A stretch of 64,000 nt of DNA from Kribbella sandramycini (GCF_013131805.1 NZ_JABJRC010000004.1:434001-498000); one strand, 5' to 3'; counted from the stretch's first letter, positions 52,622 through 61,877 are shown. A program made the numbers and translations. Notes: generated by a model not told the origin, from the sequence alone.

Positions 52622-53922
52622 GGGCGCACGCGCAGGTTGATCGCCGGCGTCGTCAGACCGCTCATGTTCCGGCCGCCCTGCGCGGCCGGCGGGAAGACCC
52701 ATCGGTACTGGTAGGTGCCGACCGCACCGGCCTTGAAGGCGAACACGGCCTGCCCGCGGTTCAGCGCGACGAACTTCACCAGCGCCCACTGCCGGGTCTG
52801 CCGGTTCCACATCTGTAGCCGCGCGACCGAGGTGTACGCCGGTGCGACGCGCGCGAACGCAGTCACCGTCTCACCGCTCTTCTTGCTGTTCCCGCCGAGG
52901 TAGCCGGCGGCCAGCACTCGCACCACGCCACGGGTGAAGACCGGCTGACTGACCGACGTACCGGTCAGCAGCCCCGGCCGGGCGTACTGCTCGACAACGA
53001 CCTTGTACGGGCGGCTGCCACCAACAATGACCGGAATGTCGTAGTGCCCACCCGCAGTGGTCTTCCCGCGGGCCAGCGGCGTCCAGCGCGCCTTTGGTGT
53101 GACCTGAGTGAGCACTGTCAGCGGTACGCCGGCGGACGTGAGCCGCCGCTGCTCGCACACCGCCTCCGCCGCGCAGTGCGTCTCCTCCTGAATCACCCGG
53201 CCGCGCAACCGCATGGCCAGGCTGAACTGCCCGTTCGGCGGTGCGAACGCCGTCACCGCGCTGGTCAGCCCGCTGACCTGACCGCCGAGGTTGCTGCCCC
53301 ACTCGTTCTCCGTCCGGAGCTGGAACAGGAACGGCGGTTTGATGCTGTTGATCACGTGCCGGGTAGAGGTGGTCGCCGGAGCGATCTGCTGCAGCAGCTC
53401 ACCCGGCCGACCGACCATCGGGACGTATTTCTGCGACTTCGGCCCATCCAGGTCCAGCGGGTCGTTGGGAGTGAAGTCCTGCGGTGCGGGCGGAACTGCC
53501 CAGCGGATCAGCACCCCGCGCCCCTGCGCGGCCACATTGGCCGAACTCGGCCGTACCGGACCGTCGGTGTCGAAAACCGGCGACCGCGCCAGTTTGCTGG
53601 TCACACCGGTTTCCGTCGTCCCGATTCCGACCGCGACCCGGTAATTGCCGTCCGGCGGAAAAGCCGACGTCGGAATGTCCCAACTGTTCCCCTGCGCGGC
53701 CGGCAGATAGTGCACGTACGACGGACCTTCGCTCAGCACACCCTCGATCGTGAGCCGGTTAGGCGCGTTGTCGTCCTGCCAAGTCACCCGAACAGCCGTC
53801 CGCCCAGGCGCCCACGCGACCCCTACATCCTTCGGCACCGGCTCACTGGAACAAGCAGTCAACAAAGACGCACAGCCCACCAAAGCCAGCGCCACGGCGA
53901 CCATCCGCCGCACTCGGACCAC
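52618..53922 (-). CDS. Lipoprotein of unknown function
   Basis: A 434-aa exported protein. The lipobox LLTAC-SS (Cys ~24) after a basic start and a hydrophobic run marks it as a membrane-anchored lipoprotein. The rest is beta-rich with fibronectin-III-like features (VRVTWQDDNAPNRLTIEGV; RGVLIRWAVPPAPQDF) and a C-terminal part (TVTAFARVAPAYTSVARLQMWNRQTRQW) that recalls repetitive Ig-like cell-surface modules. GTG 53922 is taken as start; ATG 53904 would also keep the signal. No catalytic motif is seen. It overlaps the dedA 3' end by 4 bp. Confidence 0.75.
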   Translation of the reverse strand: MVRVRRMVAVALALVGCASLLTACSSEPVPKDVGVAWAPGRTAVRVTWQDDNAPNRLTIEGVLSEGPSYVHYLPAAQGNSWDIPTSAFPPDGNYRVAVGIGTTETGVTSKLARSPVFDTDGPVRPSSANVAAQGRGVLIRWAVPPAPQDFTPNDPLDLDGPKSQKYVPMVGRPGELLQQIAPATTSTRHVINSIKPPFLFQLRTENEWGSNLGGQVSGLTSAVTAFAPPNGQFSLAMRLRGRVIQEETHCAAEAVCEQRRLTSAGVPLTVLTQVTPKARWTPLARGKTTAGGHYDIPVIVGGSRPYKVVVEQYARPGLLTGTSVSQPVFTRGVVRVLAAGYLGGNSKKSGETVTAFARVAPAYTSVARLQMWNRQTRQWALVKFVALNRGQAVFAFKAGAVGTYQYRWVFPPAAQGGRNMSGLTTPAINLRVRP

Positions 53923-54004
53923 CTCGTCTCAGCTGCCTCACAACCGACGCCGAAAACCCTATACCGTCAGGGTCGCCCGGCCAGGTGGCACGGCCGATCG
54001 GGGG

Positions 54005-54769
54005 CTAGGGGTGGTTGCGGGCGAAGGCCTGGTGCAGGCCGCGGAGGGGTAGTAAGGGCTCGTGCTGGACCGATGTCGTGAGGTCGCGCTGGAGTAGGGG
54101 GGCGAGAGCACCGGTCAGGACGACTGGGGTGTTCGGGGGGAAGGACTGGTCGGCGAGGATTCGGGTGACCAGGCCGTCGACCATGGCGGCGAAGCCGTGG
54201 ACTGCGCCGGACTGAAGGGCTTCGACGGTGTTCTTCGCGACGACGGCGCGTGGGCGGACCAGCTCGAAGCGGCGGAGCTGGGCGGCGGCGTCGCCGAGGG
54301 CGTCGGTGGAGGTCTCGATGCCGGGGGCAATGACTCCCCCGGCGAAGGCGCCGGCCGCGTTCACCACGTCGATCGTGATCGCCGTCCCGACGTCGACGAC
54401 GAGGCAGGGGGCGCCGTGCAGGTGGACGGCGGCCAGTGCGTTGGCGATCCGGTCCGTGCCGACCTCACGCGGGTTGTCGACCAGAACGGGCAGACCGGTC
54501 TTCACACCGGGTTCGACGACCACGCTGGGCACGTCGCCGTAGTACCGGGCGACGACGTCCCGCAGCTCGTGCAGCACCTGCGGGACGGCGGAGCAGACCG
54601 CGATGCCGGACACCGGGGTCTCACCGGCCAACAGGCCCTGCAGCAGCACCGCCCACTCGTCCGCCGTCCGGCGGGAGTCGGTGCTGACCCACCAGTGCCG
54701 TTTGACCGCGCCCTCGAACACCAGGCCCGCAAGGGTCCTGGTGTTCTCGACGGCGACGGCTAGCAGCAT
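54005..54769 (-). CDS. coaX: Type III pantothenate kinase (CoaX), catalytic Asp missing
   Basis: A 254-aa member of the CoaX family (ASKHA fold), which phosphorylates pantothenate in CoA synthesis. Downstream motifs are intact: DNPREVGTDRIANAL, LVVDVGTAITIDVV, GGVIAPGIE. The N-terminal phosphate-1 motif, normally xDxGNT, reads MLLAVAVENTRT: position 6 is Ala instead of Asp and position 8 Glu instead of Gly. The Asp is regarded as essential in characterised enzymes, so this protein may be inactive or changed. It ends the nad-pan operon and overlaps nadC by one base (TGATG). Confidence 0.88.
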   Translation of the reverse strand: MLLAVAVENTRTLAGLVFEGAVKRHWWVSTDSRRTADEWAVLLQGLLAGETPVSGIAVCSAVPQVLHELRDVVARYYGDVPSVVVEPGVKTGLPVLVDNPREVGTDRIANALAAVHLHGAPCLVVDVGTAITIDVVNAAGAFAGGVIAPGIETSTDALGDAAAQLRRFELVRPRAVVAKNTVEALQSGAVHGFAAMVDGLVTRILADQSFPPNTPVVLTGALAPLLQRDLTTSVQHEPLLPLRGLHQAFARNHP

Positions 54770-55623
54770 CAGGCGTCCCGCAGGTCCAGGGCGATGTCGA
54801 GCACCGGAGCGGAGTGCGTGAGCGCACCGACCGCCAGATAGTCCACGCCGGTCTCGGCGACCTCACGAGCCCGCTCCAGCGTCAGACCGCCCGAGGCCTC
54901 CAGCTTGGCCCGGCCGGCCACCTTGGCGACCGCCTCTCGCAGCAGCGGCACATCCATGTTGTCGAGCAGGATCAGCTCGGCGCCGACCTCGACCGCGATC
55001 AGCGCATCCTCGACCGAGTCCACCTCGACTTCGACCCCGATGTTCGGGAAAGCCTCCCGGACCAGCCGGAACGCCGGTGCGACGCCGCCGGCCGCCAGCA
55101 CATGGTTGTCCTTGATCAGCGCGGCATCCGACAGACCCATGCGGTGATTGCGGCCGCCACCGGCGCGGACGGCGTACTTCTCCAGCGAGCGCAGCAACGG
55201 CATCGTCTTGCGGGTATCCCGGATGACAGCGCCGGTGCCGTCGACCGCATCCACCCAGCGCCGGGTCAGCGTGGCCACACCGGACAGATGACAGAGCAGG
55301 TTCAGCATGGTCCGCTCCGCGGTCAGCAACTGCCGCGTCTTACCCCGCACGGTCATCAGTACGTCACCACGCCGTACGGCGGCGCCGTCGCGGACCAAAT
55401 GCTCGATGTCGACCGAATCCGGCTCTGCGACCTGCCGGGCCACCAGCTCGGCAATCTCGAGCCCGGCGACCACTCCGTCAGCTCGGGCGACCAGCTCGGC
55501 CACCGACACCTGATCGGCGCGGATGGTCGCAGTGGTGGTCACATCGACCCCACCGGCCAGATCCTCCGCGATGGTTGCCCGCACGAGCTCCTCGACCTGT
55601 TTGCGGTCGACGGTGTCATCCAT
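54769..55623 (-). CDS. nadC: Nicotinate-nucleotide pyrophosphorylase (carboxylating), QPRTase
   Basis: Converts quinolinate and PRPP to nicotinate mononucleotide in de novo NAD synthesis (284 aa). Typical motifs are EDLAGGVDVTT, LTAERTMLNLLCHLSGVATLT, VIRDTRKTMPLLRSLEKYAVRAGGGRNHRMGLSDAALIKDNH with the Arg/Lys/His active site, and EVEVDSVEDAL, LILLDNM and EASGGL near the C-terminus. The start overlaps the end of nadB by 8 bp and the stop overlaps coaX by one base, so translation of the three is tightly coupled. Confidence 0.97.
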   Translation of the reverse strand: MDDTVDRKQVEELVRATIAEDLAGGVDVTTTATIRADQVSVAELVARADGVVAGLEIAELVARQVAEPDSVDIEHLVRDGAAVRRGDVLMTVRGKTRQLLTAERTMLNLLCHLSGVATLTRRWVDAVDGTGAVIRDTRKTMPLLRSLEKYAVRAGGGRNHRMGLSDAALIKDNHVLAAGGVAPAFRLVREAFPNIGVEVEVDSVEDALIAVEVGAELILLDNMDVPLLREAVAKVAGRAKLEASGGLTLERAREVAETGVDYLAVGALTHSAPVLDIALDLRDA

Positions 55624-57280
55624 TCCGGTGGCTCTCCTCGGCTTGCGGTACGAACGTCGTCCCCGGGCGGGCGCGGTCGCTGTCTGCGGGCAGTGTCAGG
55701 TCCAGATTGCCCGACCACTGCTCGTCGTCGCGATCGGGGTAGTCCTCTCGCCAGTGCGAGCCGCGGCTCTCTTGACGGACTGTAGCGGCAGCAATGAGTG
55801 CGGAGGCGACTGTCACCAGGTTGGTCGCCTCCCAGCCCGGAGTCCCCGGCTCGCCGGCCGGAAGCTCGATCAGCTTGTCCAGCGCGGCGCCTGCCTCGTC
55901 GAGCCCGCTGGCACTACGAATGACCCCGGCGCCGACTGTCATGATCCGCTGCAGCTCCGGCACGACATCCGGGTCGACCAGGCCGGGTACACGGGTGTCG
56001 GCAACCGGCTCCCGCCACTCCGGCAGTCCTTCGGCCAGCTGGGCGGCGATCCGGCGGGCGAAGACCAGCCCTTCGAGCAGCGAGTTCGACGCGAGGCGGT
56101 TCGCACCGTGCACGCCGGTGCAGGCGACCTCGCCACAGGCGTACAGACCGGGCACCGACGTCTGCCCGTTCAGGTCGGTCCAGACCCCGCCGGAGGAGTA
56201 GTGACAAGCCGGTGCGACTGGAATCAGCTCCCGGACCGGATCGATACCGTGCGACCGGCAGGACGCCAGAATGGTCGGGAACCGCACCCGCCATTTCTCG
56301 TCACCGAAATGCCGCGCGTCCAGGTAGACGTGATCCTTGCCAGAGGCAAGCATCTGGCGCATGATCGCCTTGGCCACGATGTCGCGCGGCGCCAGGTCGG
56401 CCAGCTCGTGCTGGCCCTGCATGAACCGGTTGCCCTCGTGGTCGACCAGGAACGCGCCCTCGCCGCGGACGGCCTCGGAGACCAACGGCTGCTGGCCTTT
56501 CGCGCTCTTGCCCAGCCACAACACGGTCGGGTGGAACTGCACGAACTCCAGGTCGCGCACCTTCGCGCCGGCTCGCAACGCCAGCGCCATCCCGTCGCCG
56601 GTGGAGACACTCGGGTTGGTGGTCGCGGCGTACAGCTGACCGAGCCCGCCGGAGGCGAGGATGACGACCCGGCTGCGGATCGCGCCGATACCGTCCAGCT
56701 GGCCCTCACCCATGACGTGCAGCGTGACGCCGGCGATCGCACCGTCAGCTGCGGTCAGCAGGTCGATGACCAGCGCATGCTCGATCAACCGGATGTCCGG
56801 CGCCCGCTTCACCGCGGCGACCAGCGCGCGCTCGATCTCGGCGCCAGTCGCGTCACCACCGGCGTGAGCGATCCGGTTGCGGTGGTGGCCGCCCTCACGG
56901 GTCAGTGAGATCTCTCCGTCGGCCAGAGTGTCGAACCGCGCACCCAGCTCGATCAGATCGCGGACGGCGTCCGGCCCCTCGGTCACCAGCGCCCGGACGG
57001 CGTCCGGGTCACAAAGCCCGGCCCCGGCGACCAAAGTGTCGTGCAGATGGTCCTCCGGCGAGTCCTCCGGGCTGAGGGCCGCGGCGATGCCACCCTGGGC
57101 CCATTGGGTCGATCCGGACGCGACGACGTCTTTCGTCACCACCAGCACAGTGCCGAGCTCACGCGCTTTCAGAGCAGCAGTCAGCCCGGCAATACCGGAG
57201 CCGATCACCACTACGTCGACAGTGTCGGTCCAGCCCGGCTCAGGCGCGGACAACCGTTGTGGGACTGCAGGTGCGGTCAT
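55616..57280 (-). CDS. nadB: L-aspartate oxidase
   Basis: FAD-dependent first enzyme of de novo NAD synthesis, aspartate to iminoaspartate (554 aa). The FAD Rossmann motif VVVIGSGIAGLTAALKA is at ~23-39. TQWAQGGIAAAL, EGGHHRNRIAHAGGDATG and ACHYSSGGVWTDLNGQTSVPGLYACGEVACTGVHGANRLASNSLLEGLVF are hallmarks of NadB/SdhA flavoproteins. TACGGT on the coding strand (57287-57292), 6 bases before the ATG, suggests its own leaderless promoter inside an inverted repeat. nadA is not in the window. Confidence 0.96.
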   Translation of the reverse strand: MTAPAVPQRLSAPEPGWTDTVDVVVIGSGIAGLTAALKARELGTVLVVTKDVVASGSTQWAQGGIAAALSPEDSPEDHLHDTLVAGAGLCDPDAVRALVTEGPDAVRDLIELGARFDTLADGEISLTREGGHHRNRIAHAGGDATGAEIERALVAAVKRAPDIRLIEHALVIDLLTAADGAIAGVTLHVMGEGQLDGIGAIRSRVVILASGGLGQLYAATTNPSVSTGDGMALALRAGAKVRDLEFVQFHPTVLWLGKSAKGQQPLVSEAVRGEGAFLVDHEGNRFMQGQHELADLAPRDIVAKAIMRQMLASGKDHVYLDARHFGDEKWRVRFPTILASCRSHGIDPVRELIPVAPACHYSSGGVWTDLNGQTSVPGLYACGEVACTGVHGANRLASNSLLEGLVFARRIAAQLAEGLPEWREPVADTRVPGLVDPDVVPELQRIMTVGAGVIRSASGLDEAGAALDKLIELPAGEPGTPGWEATNLVTVASALIAAATVRQESRGSHWREDYPDRDDEQWSGNLDLTLPADSDRARPGTTFVPQAEESHRNG

Positions 57281-57282
57281 TT

Positions 57283-57297
57283 GTTGACCGTATCAAC
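57283..57297 (-). promoter_or_regulatory. Inverted repeat GTTGA-N5-TCAAC over the nadB -10
   Basis: The 5-bp arms flank the putative -10 TACGGT in the 22-bp gap between panC and nadB. It is placed as an operator would be to regulate nadB-nadC-coaX separately from panC. It does not look like the NrtR or NiaR sites I know. Confidence 0.4.
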
Positions 57298-57302
57298 CAG
57301 GT

Positions 57303-58130
57303 TCATCGCAAGGTGATGGAAATGTTGTCGATGAGACGGGTCTGGCCGACGCGGGCGGCGATCAGCATCCGAGCCTCGCCGGGGCCGATGACCGGGCCGA
57401 GGTCGGGGGCGCGCAGCGCGAGGTAGTCGAGTTTGACCGACGGCACGGCCTCCAGCTCGGCCTGGGCCGCGGCCATCACGGCGTCCGGGCCGTTCATCCC
57501 GGCCTTGGCGCCGGCGGTCAGCGCCCGGTACAGGACCAGGGCCTCGTCACGCTCGGTCTCGTCCAGGTACCGGTTACGTGATGACAGCGCCAGGCCGTCG
57601 GCCTCACGCACTGTGGGCACCGGAACGATGTCGACGTTCCAGTCCAGGTCGCAGACCATCTCCCGGATCAGCGTCAGCTGCTGGTAGTCCTTCTCGCCGA
57701 ACAACGCCAGATCGGGCGCCGTGAGGTGCAGCATCTTCGACACCACGGTCAGCACGCCGGTGAAGTGTCCGGGCCGGACCATCCCCTCCAGCTCATCGGC
57801 CAGTGGCCCGGGGTGCACTGTGATGGACGGCTCGTTCGGGTAGAGCTCGTCGCGGGAGGGGTTGAAGACCAGGTCGACCCCCTCGTTCTTGGCGATGGCG
57901 AGGTCGCTGGCCAGCGTGCGCGGGTAGCGGTCGAAGTCCTCGGTGGGGCCGAACTGCAGCGGGTTCACGAAGATGGTCAGCACGACGCTGCCCTCCGGAC
58001 CGACCCGCTCGCGCGCCTCGGCCAGCAGGGCCGCATGGCCCTCGTGCAGCGCGCCCATGGTCATCACGACCGCTCTGGGTCGCACCGCCGTGGCCGCTCG
58101 CAGCTCGGCCTTCGTCTGCGTGAGTCTCAT
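57303..58130 (-). CDS. panC: Pantothenate synthetase
   Basis: Joins pantoate and beta-alanine using ATP (275 aa). The HIGH-type motif is in VVMTMGALHEGHAALL (~22-36). FVNPLQFGPTEDFDRYPRT, PGHFTGVLTVVSKM, FGEKDYQQLTLIREMV and the KMSKS-equivalent LALSSRNRYL are all present. It overlaps the upstream DUF2520 gene by 4 bp. panD (aspartate decarboxylase), which often follows panC, is absent here; the next gene is nadB. Confidence 0.97.
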   Translation of the reverse strand: MRLTQTKAELRAATAVRPRAVVMTMGALHEGHAALLAEARERVGPEGSVVLTIFVNPLQFGPTEDFDRYPRTLASDLAIAKNEGVDLVFNPSRDELYPNEPSITVHPGPLADELEGMVRPGHFTGVLTVVSKMLHLTAPDLALFGEKDYQQLTLIREMVCDLDWNVDIVPVPTVREADGLALSSRNRYLDETERDEALVLYRALTAGAKAGMNGPDAVMAAAQAELEAVPSVKLDYLALRAPDLGPVIGPGEARMLIAARVGQTRLIDNISITLR

Positions 58131-58984
58131 CGCGGTGCCTCCCCTGTCCGATACCGCTCCACCAGGTGCCCGTCCAGCAGGCCGCCGAAGCGGGCCGCCG
58201 TGTCCGGATCAAGCCGTCCGTCCGCCGCCGCCAACTCCACGGTCGCGTGCGCCAGCTCGGCGTACGTGCTCGCGGTGCGGTCACGCAGTACCGAGAGATG
58301 TGCTGCCACCGTGTCGACATCGCCCCGGGCGATGGGCCCGGTCAGCGCATGATGACCGGATCGCAGCGTGTTGTCGAGGGTTGCCGTCAGGAGTGGCCGG
58401 AGTGTTGCCGAAGGGTTCGCAACCCCGGCCTCCCGCAGTACTGCGAACGCCTGCGCGAGCAGTGTGGTCAGGTGGTTCGCGGCGTGCACAACACCCGCGT
58501 GATAGCGCGCCCGCTCCTCGTCAGCCACCCACTGCACCTCTGCGCCAAGCGCCTTCACCAGCCGCTCGACCAAAGCCCTGGCGGACTCCGGAGCGGTCGC
58601 TGTGAACACCAGCCCGCGCAGCTCCGGCATGTCGCCGGTGAACGTCATCGGCGGATGCAGCGCCACCGGAACAGCCGGCACACCCCGCAACGGCGCCAGC
58701 CCGTGCGCACCCGACAGATGCACGACGTACTGCGCCTCGGTCAGCGGCAGCTCCTGGACGACGGACGCGATCACGTCATCCGGTACGGCGACCACAACCA
58801 CCTCAGCCCGCGCAGCCACCTCCGACGGCGACAACACCGGCACATGCGGCAACCACCGACCGGCGCGCTCCTTCGACGCACTCGACCGTGCCGACACCCC
58901 GACCAGGGAATACCCGACACCCGCCAAGGCTGCTCCCAAGGCGGTCCCGGCCCGGCCGGCTCCAACCACGCCGATCCGTTCCAT
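58127..58984 (-). CDS. Rossmann-fold DUF2520 protein (reductase-like), possible ketopantoate reductase
   Basis: A 285-aa protein with an N-terminal NAD(P)-binding motif IGVVGAGRAGTALGAAL (~4-20). VVVAVPDDVIASVV follows, and a C-terminal helical domain typical of DUF2520 (RYHAGVVHAANHLTTLLAQAF). Proteins of this family next to panC are often suggested to work in pantoate synthesis, but that is not shown here. ATG 58984 follows AGAGAG. The 46-base leader has TAGGCT (59037-59042) as a likely -10. First gene of the panC operon, overlapping panC by 4 bp. Confidence 0.85.
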   Translation of the reverse strand: MERIGVVGAGRAGTALGAALAGVGYSLVGVSARSSASKERAGRWLPHVPVLSPSEVAARAEVVVVAVPDDVIASVVQELPLTEAQYVVHLSGAHGLAPLRGVPAVPVALHPPMTFTGDMPELRGLVFTATAPESARALVERLVKALGAEVQWVADEERARYHAGVVHAANHLTTLLAQAFAVLREAGVANPSATLRPLLTATLDNTLRSGHHALTGPIARGDVDTVAAHLSVLRDRTASTYAELAHATVELAAADGRLDPDTAARFGGLLDGHLVERYRTGEAPR

Positions 58985-59081
58985 ACCCACTCTCTTCGTT
59001 CCAGTCCCGCACGGGGTACCAGACGATCTCCCGGCCAGCCTAGGCGATGAACTCACCCCATGGTGGCGATCCTGCTCACAG

Positions 59082-61874
59082 TCACAGGTAGGGCGAGGCG
59101 TCGTCGGTCTGGCCGGGCAGGTTTCTGGGCAGGTCGGCCCGGGTGAGAGCGCGGATCTGGTCGGGAGTGGGGTTGGGAATGGCGGTGATGCGCGTGGCCT
59201 GGCGAAGGATGGTCTTCTCGAAGGCGGTGCGGGCCAGCCGGCCGTTGCCGAAGCCGCGGGTGCCCCGGAAGGGCTCGATGAGGCTGCTGACCGCGGAGAG
59301 CATGCCGGGCTCCAGCGTGTACCCGGAGGTGCCGGCGAGGCCGCTGTAGATGGTCTCGAGCTCGCCGCGGCTGTAGTCGGGGAAGGTGATCGTGATGGGG
59401 AAGCGGGAGCGGAGTCCGCTGTTGGCGTCGAGCAGGCCCTGCATCTCGAGCTCGTAGCCGGCCATCACCACGACCAGCTCGTCACGATGCTCCTCGATCT
59501 CCTGGACCAGGGTCGAGATCGCCTCGGCGCCGTACCCCTGGCGGTCGTTCAGCGTGTAGGCCTCGTCGATGAACAGGACGCCGCCGAGCGCTCGCTGCAC
59601 CACCTTGCGGACCCGGGGCGCCGTCTGACCGAGGTACTGCGCGACCAGGTCGGTCCGGCTGACCTCGATCAGCTGCCCGGCGCCGAGCAGACCGAGGTCA
59701 CGGTAGATGCCGGCCAGGATGCGGGCGACTGTGGTCTTGCCGGTCCCCGGGTTGCCCAGAAAGACCAGATGCCGGGTGCGGTCGGTCGGCGGCATACCTG
59801 CGCGCATTCGGAGTACTTCGGCTTTCGCCTCCGCCGCCAACTCACGGGCGACCTTCTTCACCTCGGCCAGGCCGACCAGCCGCTCCAGCTGCGCTTCGGG
59901 TGCCACTCCATGGACGGCGCCGCCACTCGCCAGCTCAGAACCGGACAGCGGTGGCAGGTCGGCGGTCAGCAACGCTCTGACCACCTCGGGCTCCGGGTCG
60001 GTCAGACCGGCGATACGGACCGCCTGGCGCGCTGACATCTGCTCCAGCAGTGACCGCACCGCACGCCCGTTTCCGAACCCAGGTGCGCGCGGCAACCGCC
60101 GCAGCGTCGACGTGACCTGCTCAGCCGTCTCTGCCGGTACGTCGAAGCCGGTGCGACTCGCCAGCAGCCGGAAGATCTCGATCAGCTCGCCATCGGAGTA
60201 GTCCGCGAAATGCAGCGTTCGGCCGATCCGGGAGCGCAGTCCGGGATTCTGCTCGATCATCGTCGCCATCTCGCCGGGGTACCCGGCCATCAGCACGACC
60301 AGGTTCTCCCGGTGGTCCTCCATCGCCTTGACCAGTGCGGCCAGGGCCTCGTGACCGTAGTCGCGGCCGCTGGCCGACCCGAGCGAGTAGGCCTCGTCGA
60401 TGAAGAGCACGCCGCCGAGCGCGCGCTCCACGGCCGCCTCCACTAGGGGAGCCGTCTTTCCGATGTACTCACCGACGAGGTCCGCCCGGCCGACCTCGAC
60501 CACGTGTCCCGAGGTCAGCGCGCCGTACTTGCGGTAGATGTCGCCGAGCAGCCGCGCGACGGTCGTCTTACCCGTCCCCGGGTTGCCGGTGAAGACGAGG
60601 TGCCGACTGGGCGCCGGTGGGCGCACTCCGGCCGCTGAGCGAAGTCCGGCGACCTTGGCCTCGGCCACCAACTCCGCGACCTGCGCCTTGACCGCCTCCA
60701 GACCGATGAGCTGGGCCAGCTCGTGCTCCGGATCGGCCTCCGGCTCCAGTACCTCGACGGCTGGGGTCGTGGGGATCGGGCGGGGTGTGCTGACGTGTGG
60801 CCGCAGGTCGTGCACGGCACGCAGGGAGTCCATGAAGCCGGAGACCATGTTCAGCTCGGTCGGCTCGACCGCTCGGTCCGGCAGGCCTTCCAGCACGCCA
60901 CCGAGCAGGTAGACCGCGGCCAGCCACTCCTCCCCCAGCCGAGCGGCGCCTGACTCGACAGCACGCGCCAACCAGCCCTGGTGGCGTTTGCGCCACGCGT
61001 TCCGATCAACAGCAGCGGCCTGCTGCTCGAACAGCCGCTGCACTTCCGCAGCGCCCTCGCTTCCGAGCACGGTGTACGACAGCCCGGCCGGAACCTCGGT
61101 CAGCTTGACCTGATGGACCAGCGAAGCCAGCGTCTCGGCAAAGCTACGGTCGTTCTCCGGCGTCACGCCGGCGATCGCAGTGTGTGCCGCTTCGAGGCGT
61201 GCAACCGCGACCCGCAGCAGGTTCAGCGGGCTGGTCGTCTGCTCGGGGAACACCGCGAACGCCGCGTCGTCCGCGAACAGCTCGGACTTCCAGAGCGTGA
61301 GCAGGTCATCGCGGGTGGCCATCCGATGCGCTTGCCACAGCCGCTCGTCCTGCTGGACGCGACCCCACAGGTCACTCAGCACCTTCCGCCGCGGCTCCAG
61401 CGGCGCGACGCCCTCGAAGAGCTTCAGAGCCGCTACGTAGAACTCGACCAGCCGCTCACGCTGCAGCGCGTTGCCTTCGACAGTGCTGAACTCTTTCGAC
61501 GGAATCGACGTGCCGACGCTGTTGCTGCCCCAGCTGCGGTACGGCTTGACCAGCGTCGGCTGCTTCGTCAGATACGGGCTGGTGCAGTGGCTGAACAGAT
61601 CGCGGCCCGGCCCGACCATCAGGGCCATCGGTGGGTACAGCGTCCAGATCAGGTCGTAGAAAGCGCTCGCGAGCATCGGCAGCGGAGTGACGAACGACCC
61701 CTTGCGGGTGGTCACCATCTCGGCGAAAGCCGGCGTCCGGATCAGCTCGTGCGCCTTGGCCTGCGTCTCCTCCAGCCAGCCCTCCGGGTACTGCCACGGA
61801 TCGCCGACACCGAAGATGTGCAACACCGGCGCACCGGTGAAAAGAACGTTCAGCTCGGCAGGCAGTGGCGACAT
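59082..61874 (-). CDS. Tandem CbxX/CfxQ-type AAA ATPase with a novel N-terminal domain
   Basis: A 930-aa protein. Residues ~1-380 form an N-terminal region (GDPWQYPEGWLEETQAKAHEL ... WGSNSVGTS) that I cannot assign, partly alpha-helical. Two CbxX/EccA-type AAA modules follow, each with identical Walker A GNPGTGKTT (about 429 and 706) and Walker B GGVLFIDEAY. Each also has an RSRxxxxxxFxDYSxGEL sensor region. Single CbxX-type AAA domains occur in rubisco activases and in ESX-secretion EccA; this double form is neither, and no ESX genes are near. TAGGAT on the coding strand lies 8 bases before the ATG, inside a perfect 20-bp palindrome shared with the divergent methyltransferase. Confidence 0.82.
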   Translation of the reverse strand: MSPLPAELNVLFTGAPVLHIFGVGDPWQYPEGWLEETQAKAHELIRTPAFAEMVTTRKGSFVTPLPMLASAFYDLIWTLYPPMALMVGPGRDLFSHCTSPYLTKQPTLVKPYRSWGSNSVGTSIPSKEFSTVEGNALQRERLVEFYVAALKLFEGVAPLEPRRKVLSDLWGRVQQDERLWQAHRMATRDDLLTLWKSELFADDAAFAVFPEQTTSPLNLLRVAVARLEAAHTAIAGVTPENDRSFAETLASLVHQVKLTEVPAGLSYTVLGSEGAAEVQRLFEQQAAAVDRNAWRKRHQGWLARAVESGAARLGEEWLAAVYLLGGVLEGLPDRAVEPTELNMVSGFMDSLRAVHDLRPHVSTPRPIPTTPAVEVLEPEADPEHELAQLIGLEAVKAQVAELVAEAKVAGLRSAAGVRPPAPSRHLVFTGNPGTGKTTVARLLGDIYRKYGALTSGHVVEVGRADLVGEYIGKTAPLVEAAVERALGGVLFIDEAYSLGSASGRDYGHEALAALVKAMEDHRENLVVLMAGYPGEMATMIEQNPGLRSRIGRTLHFADYSDGELIEIFRLLASRTGFDVPAETAEQVTSTLRRLPRAPGFGNGRAVRSLLEQMSARQAVRIAGLTDPEPEVVRALLTADLPPLSGSELASGGAVHGVAPEAQLERLVGLAEVKKVARELAAEAKAEVLRMRAGMPPTDRTRHLVFLGNPGTGKTTVARILAGIYRDLGLLGAGQLIEVSRTDLVAQYLGQTAPRVRKVVQRALGGVLFIDEAYTLNDRQGYGAEAISTLVQEIEEHRDELVVVMAGYELEMQGLLDANSGLRSRFPITITFPDYSRGELETIYSGLAGTSGYTLEPGMLSAVSSLIEPFRGTRGFGNGRLARTAFEKTILRQATRITAIPNPTPDQIRALTRADLPRNLPGQTDDASPYL

Positions 61875-61877
61875 AAT

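Noticed and set aside
57281..57302. A small panD gene between panC and nadB
   Set aside because: Only 22 bp separate the two genes; no aspartate decarboxylase frame exists there.
59082..61874. ESX type VII secretion EccA
   Set aside because: There are two AAA modules instead of one, the N-terminus differs, and no eccB/C/D/E or WXG100 genes are nearby.
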